A stretch of DNA of 61,406 nt. Source: Suilimivivens sp045586385. GTDB lineage: Bacteria > Bacillota > Clostridia > Lachnospirales > Lachnospiraceae. Where the stretch lies: NCBI GenBank assembly GCA_045586385.1, contig JAZNAE010000061.1, forward strand, positions 1 to 61,406, in the 5' to 3' direction. Positions 41,822 through 50,656 of the stretch are shown here, piece after piece. Each line of letters starts with the position of its first letter. Position 1 is the stretch's first letter. The notes below the pieces were generated by a model. That model saw only the letters and a list, made by a program, of their open reading frames with translations. It was not told the DNA's origin and ran no database searches. Position numbers and translations under genes: made by a program.

Positions 41822-43228
41822 ATGACAAGCGCACCTGTAAAGGATGTGGGGTCTCTTCTGAATTTTGTCGGAAGCAGAGTCTCACAAACGAAAAACATGG
41901 GAGCAGCAGAAAGTTTTGGAGATGTCATGAGCAAAGCATCCGGTAATCAGTCTGATTTTGCCGACGTAAAGAAGCCGGATGTGACAAAAGCACAGGATGT
42001 TCACAAACCCGATGCAGATTCTTCTTATGCAAGCAAAAAGGTTTCAAAAGCACAGAGCAGTGTAAAAGAAACAAAAACTGCTAAAGCAGATGAACGTACG
42101 GAAGAAGCAGCTAACGAAGCCGGAAAAGAAATGGTGAAAGAAGTTGCAGATAAGCTTGGCGTAAGTGAAGAAGAAGTAGTACAGGCTATGGAGCAGATGG
42201 GATTGGAAATGGCAGACCTTTTAAATGCTGACAATCTGGCAAAACTGGTACTTGCACTTTCGGGCGAAGAAAGTTCCCTTGCACTACTTACAAATGAAGG
42301 TTTGTACGATACAGTGCAGGAATTGTTGCAGAGTCTTGAAGCTGTTAAGGAGCAGTTGTCAAATGATTTGCAAATGACAAGAGAAGAGCTTACCCAAATG
42401 TTGGAAAACATGAAAGCTGCAAAATCGGCATCAGGTGAAGAGTTAAATCAGATACCCGGTGCAGGAAATCTCACAGAAGAGATTTCAGAGGAAAATCTTC
42501 CGGCTAAGATTACCGTTACGGTAGAACAGGCAACGGAAAGCGTAGAGCTTGTGACAGATGAAAACGGTAATGTAAAGCAGGTGGAAGGAGTTGTTTCCAA
42601 GGAAAATGCATTTGCACAGAGTGACAAAGAGGAAAGCGGCAAGCAGGACAATCATGCAGGAAACGAAACACTTGCAGGAAACAATCTGATGCAGGAAAAT
42701 CTTTTGTTAAACAAAGTGCAAACAGTAGAAACAACCTTTGAACAGAGTGCATTGTATCTGTCGGAGCAGACGAATGAAATCATGGATCAGATTTTGGATT
42801 ACATGAAAATCCAGTTAAAGCCCGATATGGATCAACTTACAATGCAGTTACATCCCGAAAGTCTCGGAACGTTGCATATCCAGATTACTTCCAAGGGCGG
42901 AGAGGTGACAGCCCAGTTTAATGTTCAAAATGAAATCGTTAAGGCGGTTATCGAAAGCCAGATTGTAGAACTGAAGGAAAGCCTGAAGGAACAGGGAATC
43001 AAAGTGGAAGCAGTGGAAGTTGCGGTAGAGAGTCATGAGTTTGAAAGAAATTTGTGGCAGGGACAGGAAAGGAACGAAAATGCAACCTATCAGGGCAGCA
43101 AGAAATCCCCCAGGAGAATCAACATCAGTGATTTGATGGAAGGATTTGAAGAAGAAGCATCAGAAGAAGAGGTGCTGGCTGCAAAGATAATGGAGGCAAA
43201 CGGTAATACCGTTGATTACACCGCGTAG
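41822..43228 (+). CDS. fliK: Flagellar hook-length control protein FliK
   Basis: FliK is exported during hook growth and switches the export gate (via FlhB) when the hook is long enough. The 468-residue protein has a low-complexity, Lys/Glu/Ala-rich N-terminal ruler region. Its C-terminal Flg_hook domain (LTMQLHPESLGTLHIQITSKGG followed by VKAVIESQIVELKESLKEQGI) is well conserved. It lies directly before flgD, its usual neighbour. The N-terminal part is not conserved, as normal for the family. Confidence 0.93.
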   Translation: MTSAPVKDVGSLLNFVGSRVSQTKNMGAAESFGDVMSKASGNQSDFADVKKPDVTKAQDVHKPDADSSYASKKVSKAQSSVKETKTAKADERTEEAANEAGKEMVKEVADKLGVSEEEVVQAMEQMGLEMADLLNADNLAKLVLALSGEESSLALLTNEGLYDTVQELLQSLEAVKEQLSNDLQMTREELTQMLENMKAAKSASGEELNQIPGAGNLTEEISEENLPAKITVTVEQATESVELVTDENGNVKQVEGVVSKENAFAQSDKEESGKQDNHAGNETLAGNNLMQENLLLNKVQTVETTFEQSALYLSEQTNEIMDQILDYMKIQLKPDMDQLTMQLHPESLGTLHIQITSKGGEVTAQFNVQNEIVKAVIESQIVELKESLKEQGIKVEAVEVAVESHEFERNLWQGQERNENATYQGSKKSPRRINISDLMEGFEEEASEEEVLAAKIMEANGNTVDYTA

Positions 43229-43257
43229 AGTAGTATTATGATACGGAAAGGAGCAAC

Positions 43258-44064
43258 ATGTCAGTAGGAGCAATTATCAAAGATGGTGTGATACAGGAGA
43301 CGGCATCCCAGTCATCCGTACAGCAGGCAGCAGAAGCCGGTAACGGAATGGGTAAGGATGCATTTTTACAGCTTCTGGTAGCACAAATGAAATATCAGGA
43401 CCCGCTTGAACCTACTTCCAATACCGAGTACATTTCACAGTATGCGACTTTTTCACAGGTAGAACAGATGCAGAATATGGCATCTACCATGGAACTTACC
43501 AGAGCATCGTCCATGGTTGGAAAACTGGTAACCGTACAGAGTACAAACAGCAGTGGTGAGACCAAAGAAGTGGAAGGAATAGTTGAGTATGTTTCCTATG
43601 AAAACAATAAAGCGTATGTGTCCATAGACGGCACACTTTATTCCGCAGATGATGTAGTGGCAATATTAGATGAAACATATTACACGGCATTTGAACTTGC
43701 AAAGGCATTTGAAGAAGCGCTTAATAAACTCCCTTCACTGAATGAACTTTCTTTGGAACATCAGGATGTTGTGACGAATCTGCAGGAAGGCTTCAATAAT
43801 ATGACGGCATACCAGCAATCTTTTATCCCTGAAGAATATGTAGATGTGCTTCAGGAATATGTGAAAAGAATGGCGGTGCTTGTAGAAGAAAATGAAGCAA
43901 ATAAAGCAACTGAAACAGAAGACGTAGAAGATACAGAAGGCGCAGAGGAAGTTACAGAAGTAGAAGAAGTTACAGAAGAAGGTGCTGTGGCAGAAGATAC
44001 TGTTTCAGATGATGAAACAAATGAAGATGCAACAGGTGATGTAACAGCAGATGAAAACGCATAG
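43258..44064 (+). CDS. flgD: Hook-capping protein FlgD with long acidic tail
   Basis: FlgD is the scaffold cap needed for hook polymerisation. The N-terminal FlgD domain is unmistakable (GKDAFLQLLVAQMKYQDPLEP, then YATFSQVEQMQNM). A short beta domain (LVTVQSTNSSGETKEVEGIVEYV) follows. Instead of ending there, the protein carries a helical stretch (about 145-215) and a C-terminal tail of about 55 residues, almost only Glu, Asp, Thr, Val and Ala (from about 213). The tail is unusual for FlgD. The 268-residue total is longer than the short FlgD of B. subtilis. Confidence 0.9.
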   Translation: MSVGAIIKDGVIQETASQSSVQQAAEAGNGMGKDAFLQLLVAQMKYQDPLEPTSNTEYISQYATFSQVEQMQNMASTMELTRASSMVGKLVTVQSTNSSGETKEVEGIVEYVSYENNKAYVSIDGTLYSADDVVAILDETYYTAFELAKAFEEALNKLPSLNELSLEHQDVVTNLQEGFNNMTAYQQSFIPEEYVDVLQEYVKRMAVLVEENEANKATETEDVEDTEGAEEVTEVEEVTEEGAVAEDTVSDDETNEDATGDVTADENA

Positions 44065-44099
44065 CAGGATGCGGGCAGCCACTCAGGGAGGAGAGGAAC

Positions 44100-44492
44100 A
44101 TGAAAATTCAAAACAGTGGATTCCCTTCAATTAAGCAGCTGCAGGATCAGTACTTAAATCAAAACAAGACTCCGGTTAAAAATGTTACCGAGGAAGGGTT
44201 GTCTTTCCGGGAAGTCTTACAGAAACAAAGCATAGGCAGCGAAGTGAAATTTTCAAAGCATGCCGCAGGAAGACTTTCTGACAGGAACATAGAGTTAACT
44301 AAGGGGCAGATGGAACGATTAAATGAGGGTGCTGCAAGAGCAGGACAAAAAGGAATCAGAGAATCCCTGGTAATCGTTGACGGATTGGCTTTTATCGTAA
44401 ATATTCCCAACAATACGGTAGTGACAGCCATGAATCAGACAGATGCCACGGAAAATGTATTTACAAACATTGACGGAGCCGTAATTATGTAG
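44100..44492 (+). CDS. Flagellar operon protein of the flg_new (TIGR02530) type
   Basis: This 130-residue soluble protein has the family pattern KFSKHAAGRLSDRNIELTKGQ...ALAFIVNIPNNTVVTAM (here SLVIVDGLAFIVNIPNNTVVTAM) and the closing VFTNIDGAVI. Members occur between flgD and flgE in Clostridia and Bacilli flagellar operons and have no settled function. Because they lie in the hook gene cluster, a role in hook assembly is plausible, but nothing in the sequence proves it. It has no signal peptide or membrane segment. The ATG follows GGGAGGAGAGG. Confidence 0.85.
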   Translation: MKIQNSGFPSIKQLQDQYLNQNKTPVKNVTEEGLSFREVLQKQSIGSEVKFSKHAAGRLSDRNIELTKGQMERLNEGAARAGQKGIRESLVIVDGLAFIVNIPNNTVVTAMNQTDATENVFTNIDGAVIM

Positions 44493-44573
44493 CCGGACCT
44501 TACGGAGGCTATACACCTTCCCGAACGACAGACGGAAGGATACGGTAATAAACCATAAGGAGGTCAATTCATT

Positions 44574-45971
44574 ATGATGAGAGCATTATATTCTGGTGTA
44601 GCAGGTCTTAAGACCCACCAGACAAGAATGGACGTTATAGGTAATAACATTGCAAACGTTAATACAACAGCTTACAAGTCACAGTCCATGACATTCGGTG
44701 ACTTGATGTATCAGACCACACAGGCAGCATCCGGTGCAAATCCTACTACCGGTGTCGGCGGTGTGAACGCAAGACAAATCGGTCTCGGTTCCAAAACCGG
44801 TGCCATCAAAACAGCAATTACCACACAGGGCGCAAGCCAGACAACAAATGATCCGTTTGATATTATGATTACAGGAGATGCCTTTTTCGTAGTAAGTAAC
44901 GGTAACGATAATTTCTTTACAAGAGACGGTTCCTTCTATGTAGACGGAGTGGGAAATTTGTGTATGACCAGTAATGGTTATAACGTAATGGGATGGCAGG
45001 TAGACCCGGCTGACCCCAGCACCATCAAACAGGATACCGTTTCTGCACTTCGCGTGATGACAGAAGAAAACCTTACATATCCTTCAGAAGCAACTACCAT
45101 GTCAAGAATTACAGGTATTATCGATGCAAAGGATACCAATGTAAACAGCTCCGAAGGAAAGATTGTAAACTTGGAATTCTTTGATGAAAAGGGTTATAAA
45201 TATACTGCAAAGCTTAGTATTCATGCAACAGATGCCGATAATGGTAAATTTACAGTGCAGTTAGATGATGTGCTGGATTCAGAAGGAAAATCTATATTGT
45301 ATACAACAACTGTCGATGTAAATGGACAAACGACAAAAGAACCGATTGATGGAGTGGATGTGAAGTTATATGATAAGTCCGCAAAAGATAATCCTAGAGG
45401 TATCGAACTGATTTATGACCCGGGAACAGGAACTTTTGATTATGTAGGAGCTGATAATACTTCTGCAATCAACCTTACATTTGAAGGGTTGCCCAGCATG
45501 AGAGCAATTTCCATCGATTTCTCCGCAACCTCAAACTTAAATAACAACGGCTCATCCACCACCACAGCAGTCCGCGGTGATATCGACGGTCTCGGAGCAG
45601 GACGTAGAGTGGGTGAAATGAGCGGAATTACCATTCAGAAGGATGGTATGATTTATGCAACATATGATAATGGTCAGTCAAGACTCCTCGGACAGATTGC
45701 TGTGGCAACATTTGCCAATGCATCAGGTCTTGCAAAAGAAGGAGATAACTTATACTCCGCAACCATGAACTCGGGTGAGTTTGATGGAATCGGAACAGAT
45801 ATTACTACCGGCGGCGGCTACATGAACACCGGTGTTCTGGAAATGAGTAACGTGGACCTTTCCGCAGAATTTACGGAAATGATTACTACCCAGAGAGGTT
45901 TCCAGGCAAACAGCCGTATTATCACAGTTTCAGATACGTTGCTTGAAGAGCTTACCAATCTGAAGAGATAA
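44574..45971 (+). CDS. flgE: Flagellar hook protein FlgE
   Basis: FlgE polymerises into the universal joint between rod and filament. The 465-residue product has the N-terminal motif (MRALYSGVAGLKTHQTRMDVIGNNIANVNTTAYK family pattern) and the C-terminal helix (SAEFTEMITTQRGFQANSRIITVSDTLLEELTNLKR pattern). Between them are beta-rich hook domains (about 95-400). TAAGGAGG lies just before the start. A strong hairpin follows the gene. Confidence 0.96.
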   Translation: MMRALYSGVAGLKTHQTRMDVIGNNIANVNTTAYKSQSMTFGDLMYQTTQAASGANPTTGVGGVNARQIGLGSKTGAIKTAITTQGASQTTNDPFDIMITGDAFFVVSNGNDNFFTRDGSFYVDGVGNLCMTSNGYNVMGWQVDPADPSTIKQDTVSALRVMTEENLTYPSEATTMSRITGIIDAKDTNVNSSEGKIVNLEFFDEKGYKYTAKLSIHATDADNGKFTVQLDDVLDSEGKSILYTTTVDVNGQTTKEPIDGVDVKLYDKSAKDNPRGIELIYDPGTGTFDYVGADNTSAINLTFEGLPSMRAISIDFSATSNLNNNGSSTTTAVRGDIDGLGAGRRVGEMSGITIQKDGMIYATYDNGQSRLLGQIAVATFANASGLAKEGDNLYSATMNSGEFDGIGTDITTGGGYMNTGVLEMSNVDLSAEFTEMITTQRGFQANSRIITVSDTLLEELTNLKR

Positions 45972-45999
45972 TGTTTAGCAGTATAATTTGATAGCTTGA

Positions 46000-46023
46000 G
46001 GGAACCGGAAAATGCCGGTTCCC
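46000..46023 (+). other. Strong GC-rich hairpin between flgE and flbD
   Basis: GGGAACCGG (46000-46008), loop AAAATG, and CCGGTTCCC (46015-46023) form a perfect 9-base-pair stem, followed by TTTAGGC rather than a good T-tract. In the middle of an operon it could act as a leaky terminator, an mRNA-processing site or a stabiliser that raises hook-protein output. The surrounding 90-base gap holds no other clear element. Confidence 0.7.
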
Positions 46024-46064
46024 TTTAGGCATTTTCATTTGGGGTGAAATTGGGAGGTATAGAT

Positions 46065-46250
46065 ATGGTAGAAGTGACAAAAATAAATGGTTCTAAAGTT
46101 TTGGTAAATCCCGATTTGATTGAGCTTGTCGAAGAAACTCCGGACACGGTAATTGCATTTACCACCGGAAGAAAAATAATTGTAAAAGAAAGTAGACAAG
46201 AGGTGAAAAATCTTGTAAAATTGTATAGAAAGGAAATTTTTGCGGATTAA
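46065..46250 (+). CDS. flbD: FlbD/SwrD-like small flagellar protein
   Basis: A 61-residue soluble protein starting MVEVTKINGSK and continuing with VLVNPDLIELVEETPDT and TTGRKIIVKES, the FlbD family pattern. In B. subtilis the homologue (SwrD, YlzI) lies after flgE and increases motor power by raising stator level or activity. It is placed here right before motA-motB, fitting that role. The ATG at 46065 follows GGGAGG; the upstream in-frame codon is not needed. Confidence 0.9.
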   Translation: MVEVTKINGSKVLVNPDLIELVEETPDTVIAFTTGRKIIVKESRQEVKNLVKLYRKEIFAD

Positions 46251-46270
46251 CGCAAAAACGGGTGCAAATT

Positions 46271-47062
46271 GTGGATTTAGCGTCAATTTTAGGCTTGATT
46301 TTATGTTTTGCCATGTGTGCGTACGGTATTATTGACAATGCCGGCATTAATAATATAGGTCGATACTTAGATGCTCCTTCAGCGATTATTACATTTGGTG
46401 GGGCTTTCTTTGCTGTCCTGGCAGCAAATACTATGAAAGATTACATAGGTGGTCTTAAGAGTTTTTTGCTTGTATTTAAGGCCCCTTCTATCGATATGAG
46501 TGCTATGATACAGAAGATTATTGAATTATCTAACGTAGCACGTAAAGAAGGTCTTCTCTCACTGGAAGAAGCGGCGAGTGAATTAGATGACGAATTCATG
46601 AAAAAAGGAATTCTTCTGATTGTCGACGGTACCGATCCGGAGCTTGTCCGTGGTATCATGGAGACAGAGCTTGTCAGTGTGGAAGACAGACATAAAAAGA
46701 AAATTACTTTTTGGGAAGATTTGGCAGCGATGGGACCTGCGTGGGGTATGATTGGTACGCTTGTAGGTCTCGTTAACATGCTTTATGAAATGGATGACCC
46801 TTCCAGCATCGGACCTTCCATGGCGGTAGCACTTATTACTACCTTGTACGGTTCCCTTCTTGCAAACTGGATATGTACGCCGGTTGCAAATAAGTTAAAA
46901 GTGAACAATGCCAGTGAAATCATGATGAAAGAAATTATGATAGAAGGTCTTTTGTCAATCCAGGCCGGTGAAAACCCGAGAGTTATCGAAGAAAAATTGA
47001 AATCATTCCTTTCACCTGAGCAGAGAGGCACACAGAGTGACGGAGGTGAGGAACTTGGCTAA
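46271..47062 (+). CDS. motA: Flagellar stator protein MotA (PomA/MotP-like)
   Basis: MotA with MotB forms the ion channel that turns the rotor. The roughly 263-residue protein has four membrane segments: an N-terminal one (LASILGLILCFAMCAYGI), a second near 30-45 and two in the C-terminal half. The segment PAWGMIGTLVGLVNMLYEMDDP...IGPSMAVALITTLYGSLLANW resembles, from memory, the sodium-type PomA/MotP more than proton-type E. coli MotA. GTG 46271 is chosen (family start MDLASI); GTG 46262 is possible, and neither has a strong ribosome binding site. The stop overlaps motB by 8 bases. Confidence 0.93.
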   Translation: MDLASILGLILCFAMCAYGIIDNAGINNIGRYLDAPSAIITFGGAFFAVLAANTMKDYIGGLKSFLLVFKAPSIDMSAMIQKIIELSNVARKEGLLSLEEAASELDDEFMKKGILLIVDGTDPELVRGIMETELVSVEDRHKKKITFWEDLAAMGPAWGMIGTLVGLVNMLYEMDDPSSIGPSMAVALITTLYGSLLANWICTPVANKLKVNNASEIMMKEIMIEGLLSIQAGENPRVIEEKLKSFLSPEQRGTQSDGGEELG

Positions 47063-47861
47063 AAGAAAACCGGATGAACCGCCGAAAGGGGCGCCGGCGT
47101 GGCAGGCCACATTTGCGGATTTGATGAACTTGCTTCTTTGTTTTTTCGTTATGTTGTTTTCCATGTCAACGGTAGATGCACAGAAGTTTGAGCTTCTGGC
47201 AGCATCCTTTAATCAGACCTTCAGTATTTTTTCTGCCGGTTCTACAGCAATCGGTGATGGCGTTTTAGTCAGCATGGGTGTCAGTCAGTTGAATGAACTT
47301 GATGAGTACATCAACAGTACAGGTAAAGATAATGAGGGAGAAACAGTTCCCGAAAATTTAGAAACAGCTGTGGAAACCATGGAACAGGCGAAATTGGAAG
47401 AATCCGAGCAGCTTGCGGAAATGGTTGAGGAAGCGTTAAAAGAAAAAAATCTGGAAAAAGAAATAGATATTACATTTACGGCCCAGTATGTACAGCTTAC
47501 CTTAAACGGAGCGATTCTGTTTGATTCTGGAAAAGTGGAACTGAAAGAGGATGCAATGCCTATTTTAAACCAAGTAGGGATTATATTACAGCAGTACAGT
47601 TCGGGAAAGATAGAGATAGAAGGGCATACGGACAATGTTCCCATGTCAGGGGCAAAATATTCCAATAATGATGAACTTAGTGCAGGACGTGCCTTATCGG
47701 TATTTTATTATTTAAAAGACAACACAACATTAAGTCCTACCAGCATCAAACATTCCGGCATGGGTGAGTACATGCCGATAGCCGATAATTCCACGGAAGA
47801 GGGAAGGGCAAAGAACAGAAGAGTAGAGATCAGAATATATAATTCTTTAAGCTCTTATTAA
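47055..47861 (+). CDS. motB: Flagellar stator protein MotB (PomB/MotS-like)
   Basis: MotB anchors the stator to peptidoglycan and carries the ion-binding Asp. It has a short basic N-terminus, one membrane helix with the key Asp (TFADLMNLLLCFFVMLFSMS) and a linker. The C-terminal OmpA-like peptidoglycan-binding domain (GKIEIEGHTDNVPMSG...SAGRALSVFYYL...GRAKNRRVEIRI) is complete. TTG 47055 is the likely start, with GGAGGTGAGG upstream and the TTGGCTAA overlap with the motA stop; it gives 268 residues. The helix looks like sodium-type PomB. Confidence 0.94.
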   Translation: MAKRKPDEPPKGAPAWQATFADLMNLLLCFFVMLFSMSTVDAQKFELLAASFNQTFSIFSAGSTAIGDGVLVSMGVSQLNELDEYINSTGKDNEGETVPENLETAVETMEQAKLEESEQLAEMVEEALKEKNLEKEIDITFTAQYVQLTLNGAILFDSGKVELKEDAMPILNQVGIILQQYSSGKIEIEGHTDNVPMSGAKYSNNDELSAGRALSVFYYLKDNTTLSPTSIKHSGMGEYMPIADNSTEEGRAKNRRVEIRIYNSLSSY

Positions 47862-47875
47862 AACTTGGGAGACAG

Positions 47876-48394
47876 ATGATGAAGAAAAACCTTATTTCTA
47901 TTATTATTTTAATGCTTTTGATTGTGAATATCGTGCTTTCCTCCGTAACACTTTTTAGTGTTATGGGAACAAACAGAAAGACGGCAGCGCTTGTGACGGA
48001 TATTGCGGCAGCGGTTAACCTTGATTTGGGAGCAGGAGAAGAATCGCAGCAGGCGGCAATTTCCGTTTCCATGGCGGATGTTGTGACGCATGATATAGCA
48101 GAAATGACGATTCCTCTTAAAAAAGGCGAAGACGGCAAAGAGCATTATGCACTTTTATCTATTACATTATCCATGAATTCAAAGGATGAAGATTATGAAG
48201 TTTATGGTGCTGACATTGCATCTAGAGAAAGTCTTATTAAAGGTGAAATCAATGATGTTGTAGCACAATTTACGGTTGATCAGGCAAGAGATAACAGCCA
48301 CTATATAGAAGAACAGATACTTGAGAGAATTCAGGTTTTATTTGATTCTAAGTTTATCTATGACGTGACAATCAGTGGCGCTCTTTACCAGTAA
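47876..48394 (+). CDS. fliL: Flagellar basal-body-associated protein FliL
   Basis: FliL surrounds the stator and tunes its activity. The 172-residue protein has a short cytoplasmic end, one membrane helix (about 5-28) and a conserved outside domain (ISITLSMNSKDEDYEVYGADIASRESLIKGEINDVV pattern; final segment FIYDVTISGALYQ). It lies between motB and fliM, a common Clostridia arrangement. The start is the first of two adjacent ATG codons, after GGGAG. Confidence 0.9.
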   Translation: MMKKNLISIIILMLLIVNIVLSSVTLFSVMGTNRKTAALVTDIAAAVNLDLGAGEESQQAAISVSMADVVTHDIAEMTIPLKKGEDGKEHYALLSITLSMNSKDEDYEVYGADIASRESLIKGEINDVVAQFTVDQARDNSHYIEEQILERIQVLFDSKFIYDVTISGALYQ

Positions 48395-48437
48395 GGCTGA
48401 TACGAAAAGAAACTTAAAATGAAGGAGGTGAACCTTC

Positions 48438-49418
48438 ATGGGCGAGGTACTGTCTCAAAGCGAAATAGATAATTTGCTGAATGCGCTAAGCACCGGTGAA
48501 TTAGATGTAGAACAGATGCAGGACTCGGGAGAACGCCAGATAAAGGATTATGACTTTAAACGTCCGGCAAAGTTCTCTAAGGAGCACTTACGTACACTTG
48601 AAATTATATATGAGCATTACGGAAGACTGCTATCTACCAATCTTCCCGTTTATCTGAGGAAAAACGTGCAGGTAAGTGTTACCAGTTCAGAGGCAGTTAC
48701 ATTTTCGGAATTCAGTAATGCGTTGGCAAACCCCGTAATACTTGGGATTGTTGATTTCAGTCCGCTAAGCGGCACGATCATTATCGATTTATCCGCAAAT
48801 TTAGGTTTTGCAATGCTTGACCGTATGCTCGGTGGTCCGGGGATACCCCTTGACAAAACAAGGGATTTTTCGGAAATAGAAATGTCAATCCTGGAAAAAA
48901 TCATGGTTATCTGTATGCACCTTATGCGTGAACCTTGGAAAAATGTTGTGGATATCAATCCTGTCATGGAGCGTATTGAAACAAATGCACAGTTTGCACA
49001 GATTATAGCACCCAGTGATATGATTGCGATTGTTACCATGAATATCAAAATAGGGGAAATAGAAGGTCTTATGAACATATGTCTTCCCTATTTTACATTG
49101 GAAGATGTCATGGATAAATTGAATACGAAGTATTGGTTCTCTACCATGCAGAAAGAAGATGCAGAAGATTATGAAGAGCATATTGAGGCTCTCATTAAGA
49201 GAATAGATGTGCCGGTAAGAGCAATCCTTGGAAAAACGCAGGTGTATGTAAACGACTTTATCGGATTGCAACCGGGAGATATTATCAGATTAAATACCGG
49301 TGTTGCCTCAGAGATGGAGGTTTATGTCGGTAATTATAGAAAATTTAAAGCATTGCCCGGATCCAGTCAGGACAAATATGCGGTGCGGGTAACAGAAGTC
49401 ATTAGAGAGGAGGGATAA
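48438..49418 (+). CDS. fliM: Flagellar motor switch protein FliM
   Basis: FliM is the C-ring protein that binds CheY-P and changes rotation direction. The N-terminal CheY-binding peptide is visible (VLSQSEIDNLLNAL, 4-17). A middle CheC-like domain with LGGPGIPL and FSEIE follows, then a C-terminal SpoA domain (VPVRAILGKTQVYVNDFIGLQPGDIIRL). The 326-residue length is normal. AAGGAGG precedes the ATG. fliY starts 3 bases after the stop. Confidence 0.97.
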   Translation: MGEVLSQSEIDNLLNALSTGELDVEQMQDSGERQIKDYDFKRPAKFSKEHLRTLEIIYEHYGRLLSTNLPVYLRKNVQVSVTSSEAVTFSEFSNALANPVILGIVDFSPLSGTIIIDLSANLGFAMLDRMLGGPGIPLDKTRDFSEIEMSILEKIMVICMHLMREPWKNVVDINPVMERIETNAQFAQIIAPSDMIAIVTMNIKIGEIEGLMNICLPYFTLEDVMDKLNTKYWFSTMQKEDAEDYEEHIEALIKRIDVPVRAILGKTQVYVNDFIGLQPGDIIRLNTGVASEMEVYVGNYRKFKALPGSSQDKYAVRVTEVIREEG

Positions 49419-49421
49419 AGC

Positions 49422-50639
49422 ATGGACGGAATATTGTCACAGGATGAAATAAATGCGCTTCTCAGTGGCATGGATTTATCAGGGGGAGATACAGGTAGTA
49501 GCATCGCTGAAGGAAAAAGCGGTATAGACGAAACATTGTTGACAGATACCGAAAAAGATGCGATTGGTGAAATTGCCAATATCAGCATGGGATCTTCTGC
49601 AACTACCTTGTTTTCACTGGTTAATAGAAGAGTAAATATTACAACACCTGTTGTAACACTTGCGGATTGGGAATCCGTAATGGAAGAATATCAAAAACCG
49701 TGCGTGTTTATCCAAATCAGATATACTGCAGGTTTGGATGGTTCAAATATCATGGTACTGCGCGAATCGGATGTAAAAGTAATTACAGACCTGATGATGG
49801 GCGGTGACGGCAGTAATATGGACGGAGAACTTGGTGAACTGCATTTGAGTGCCATATCAGAAGCAATGAACCAGATGATGGGTGCTGCAGCCACTTCAAT
49901 GTCAACGATGCTCGGTAAGGTGATTGATATCAGTCCCCCGGAAGCAAGCCGTATTGATTTAAAGAATTTTTCAGATGGCAATGACATCGCATCATTTTTA
50001 TCAGGTACGTTTGTTAAGATTTCTTTCCGTATGCAGATTGAAGACTTAGTAGACAGTACAATCATGCAGTTATACCCGATAGATTTTGCAAGGAGTTTGT
50101 ATGACACATTTATGTCATCACAAGAACCTGCACCTGCACCGGAGCCCGAACCGGAACCGGTTCCTTATGTTCCGCCGGTAGTAGAAATGCCGCAGATGCA
50201 AAATCCCGAGCCGGCTCCTATGCCCCAGCCGGATATGAGTCAGATGGGAATGGGTATGCCGATGCCTCAGATGAACATGAATCCTATGGGTATGATGAAT
50301 ATGCAAATGCCGCAGATGAATATGGGATATGCACCAGCACCCAATATGAATATTCAGCCTGCACAGTTCCAGAGTTTTAATGTTGCCGGAAATGTAATGC
50401 CGGGACAGGAAAACATTGAATTGATTATGGATGTGCCGCTGGAAGTTACCGTAGAACTTGGAAGAACTAAAAAGTCTATTGCAGAAATACTTGATTTTGC
50501 ACCCGGCACCATTATCGAACTGGATAAGATTGCCGGTGAACCGATAGATGTTTTGGTAAATGGTAAGTTTGTTGCCAAAGGTGAAGTAGTAGTAATTGAA
50601 GAAAGCTTTGGTATTCGTGTAACAGAAATTATAAAATAA
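49422..50639 (+). CDS. fliY: Motor switch phosphatase FliY with Met-rich linker
   Basis: FliY is the Gram-positive form of FliN: a C-ring subunit that also dephosphorylates CheY-P. The 405-residue protein has an N-terminal FliM-like CheY-binding peptide (ILSQDEINALLSGM). A CheC-type phosphatase domain with EIANISMGSSATTL and a second AISEAMNQMMGAAATSM active-site motif follows, and a C-terminal SpoA domain (VPLEVTVELGRTKKSI...IIELDKIAGEPIDVLVNGKFVA) ends it. Between them lies a Pro-rich then strongly Met-rich linker (about 228-312), where roughly 16 of some 50 residues are Met, which is unusual. Confidence 0.95.
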   Translation: MDGILSQDEINALLSGMDLSGGDTGSSIAEGKSGIDETLLTDTEKDAIGEIANISMGSSATTLFSLVNRRVNITTPVVTLADWESVMEEYQKPCVFIQIRYTAGLDGSNIMVLRESDVKVITDLMMGGDGSNMDGELGELHLSAISEAMNQMMGAAATSMSTMLGKVIDISPPEASRIDLKNFSDGNDIASFLSGTFVKISFRMQIEDLVDSTIMQLYPIDFARSLYDTFMSSQEPAPAPEPEPEPVPYVPPVVEMPQMQNPEPAPMPQPDMSQMGMGMPMPQMNMNPMGMMNMQMPQMNMGYAPAPNMNIQPAQFQSFNVAGNVMPGQENIELIMDVPLEVTVELGRTKKSIAEILDFAPGTIIELDKIAGEPIDVLVNGKFVAKGEVVVIEESFGIRVTEIIK

Positions 50640-50656
50640 TAGTTAGGAGAAAAGAT

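Noticed and set aside
45982..45987. TATAAT after flgE as an internal promoter for flbD-motA
   Set aside because: No -35 or extended -10, and the strong hairpin lies between it and flbD.
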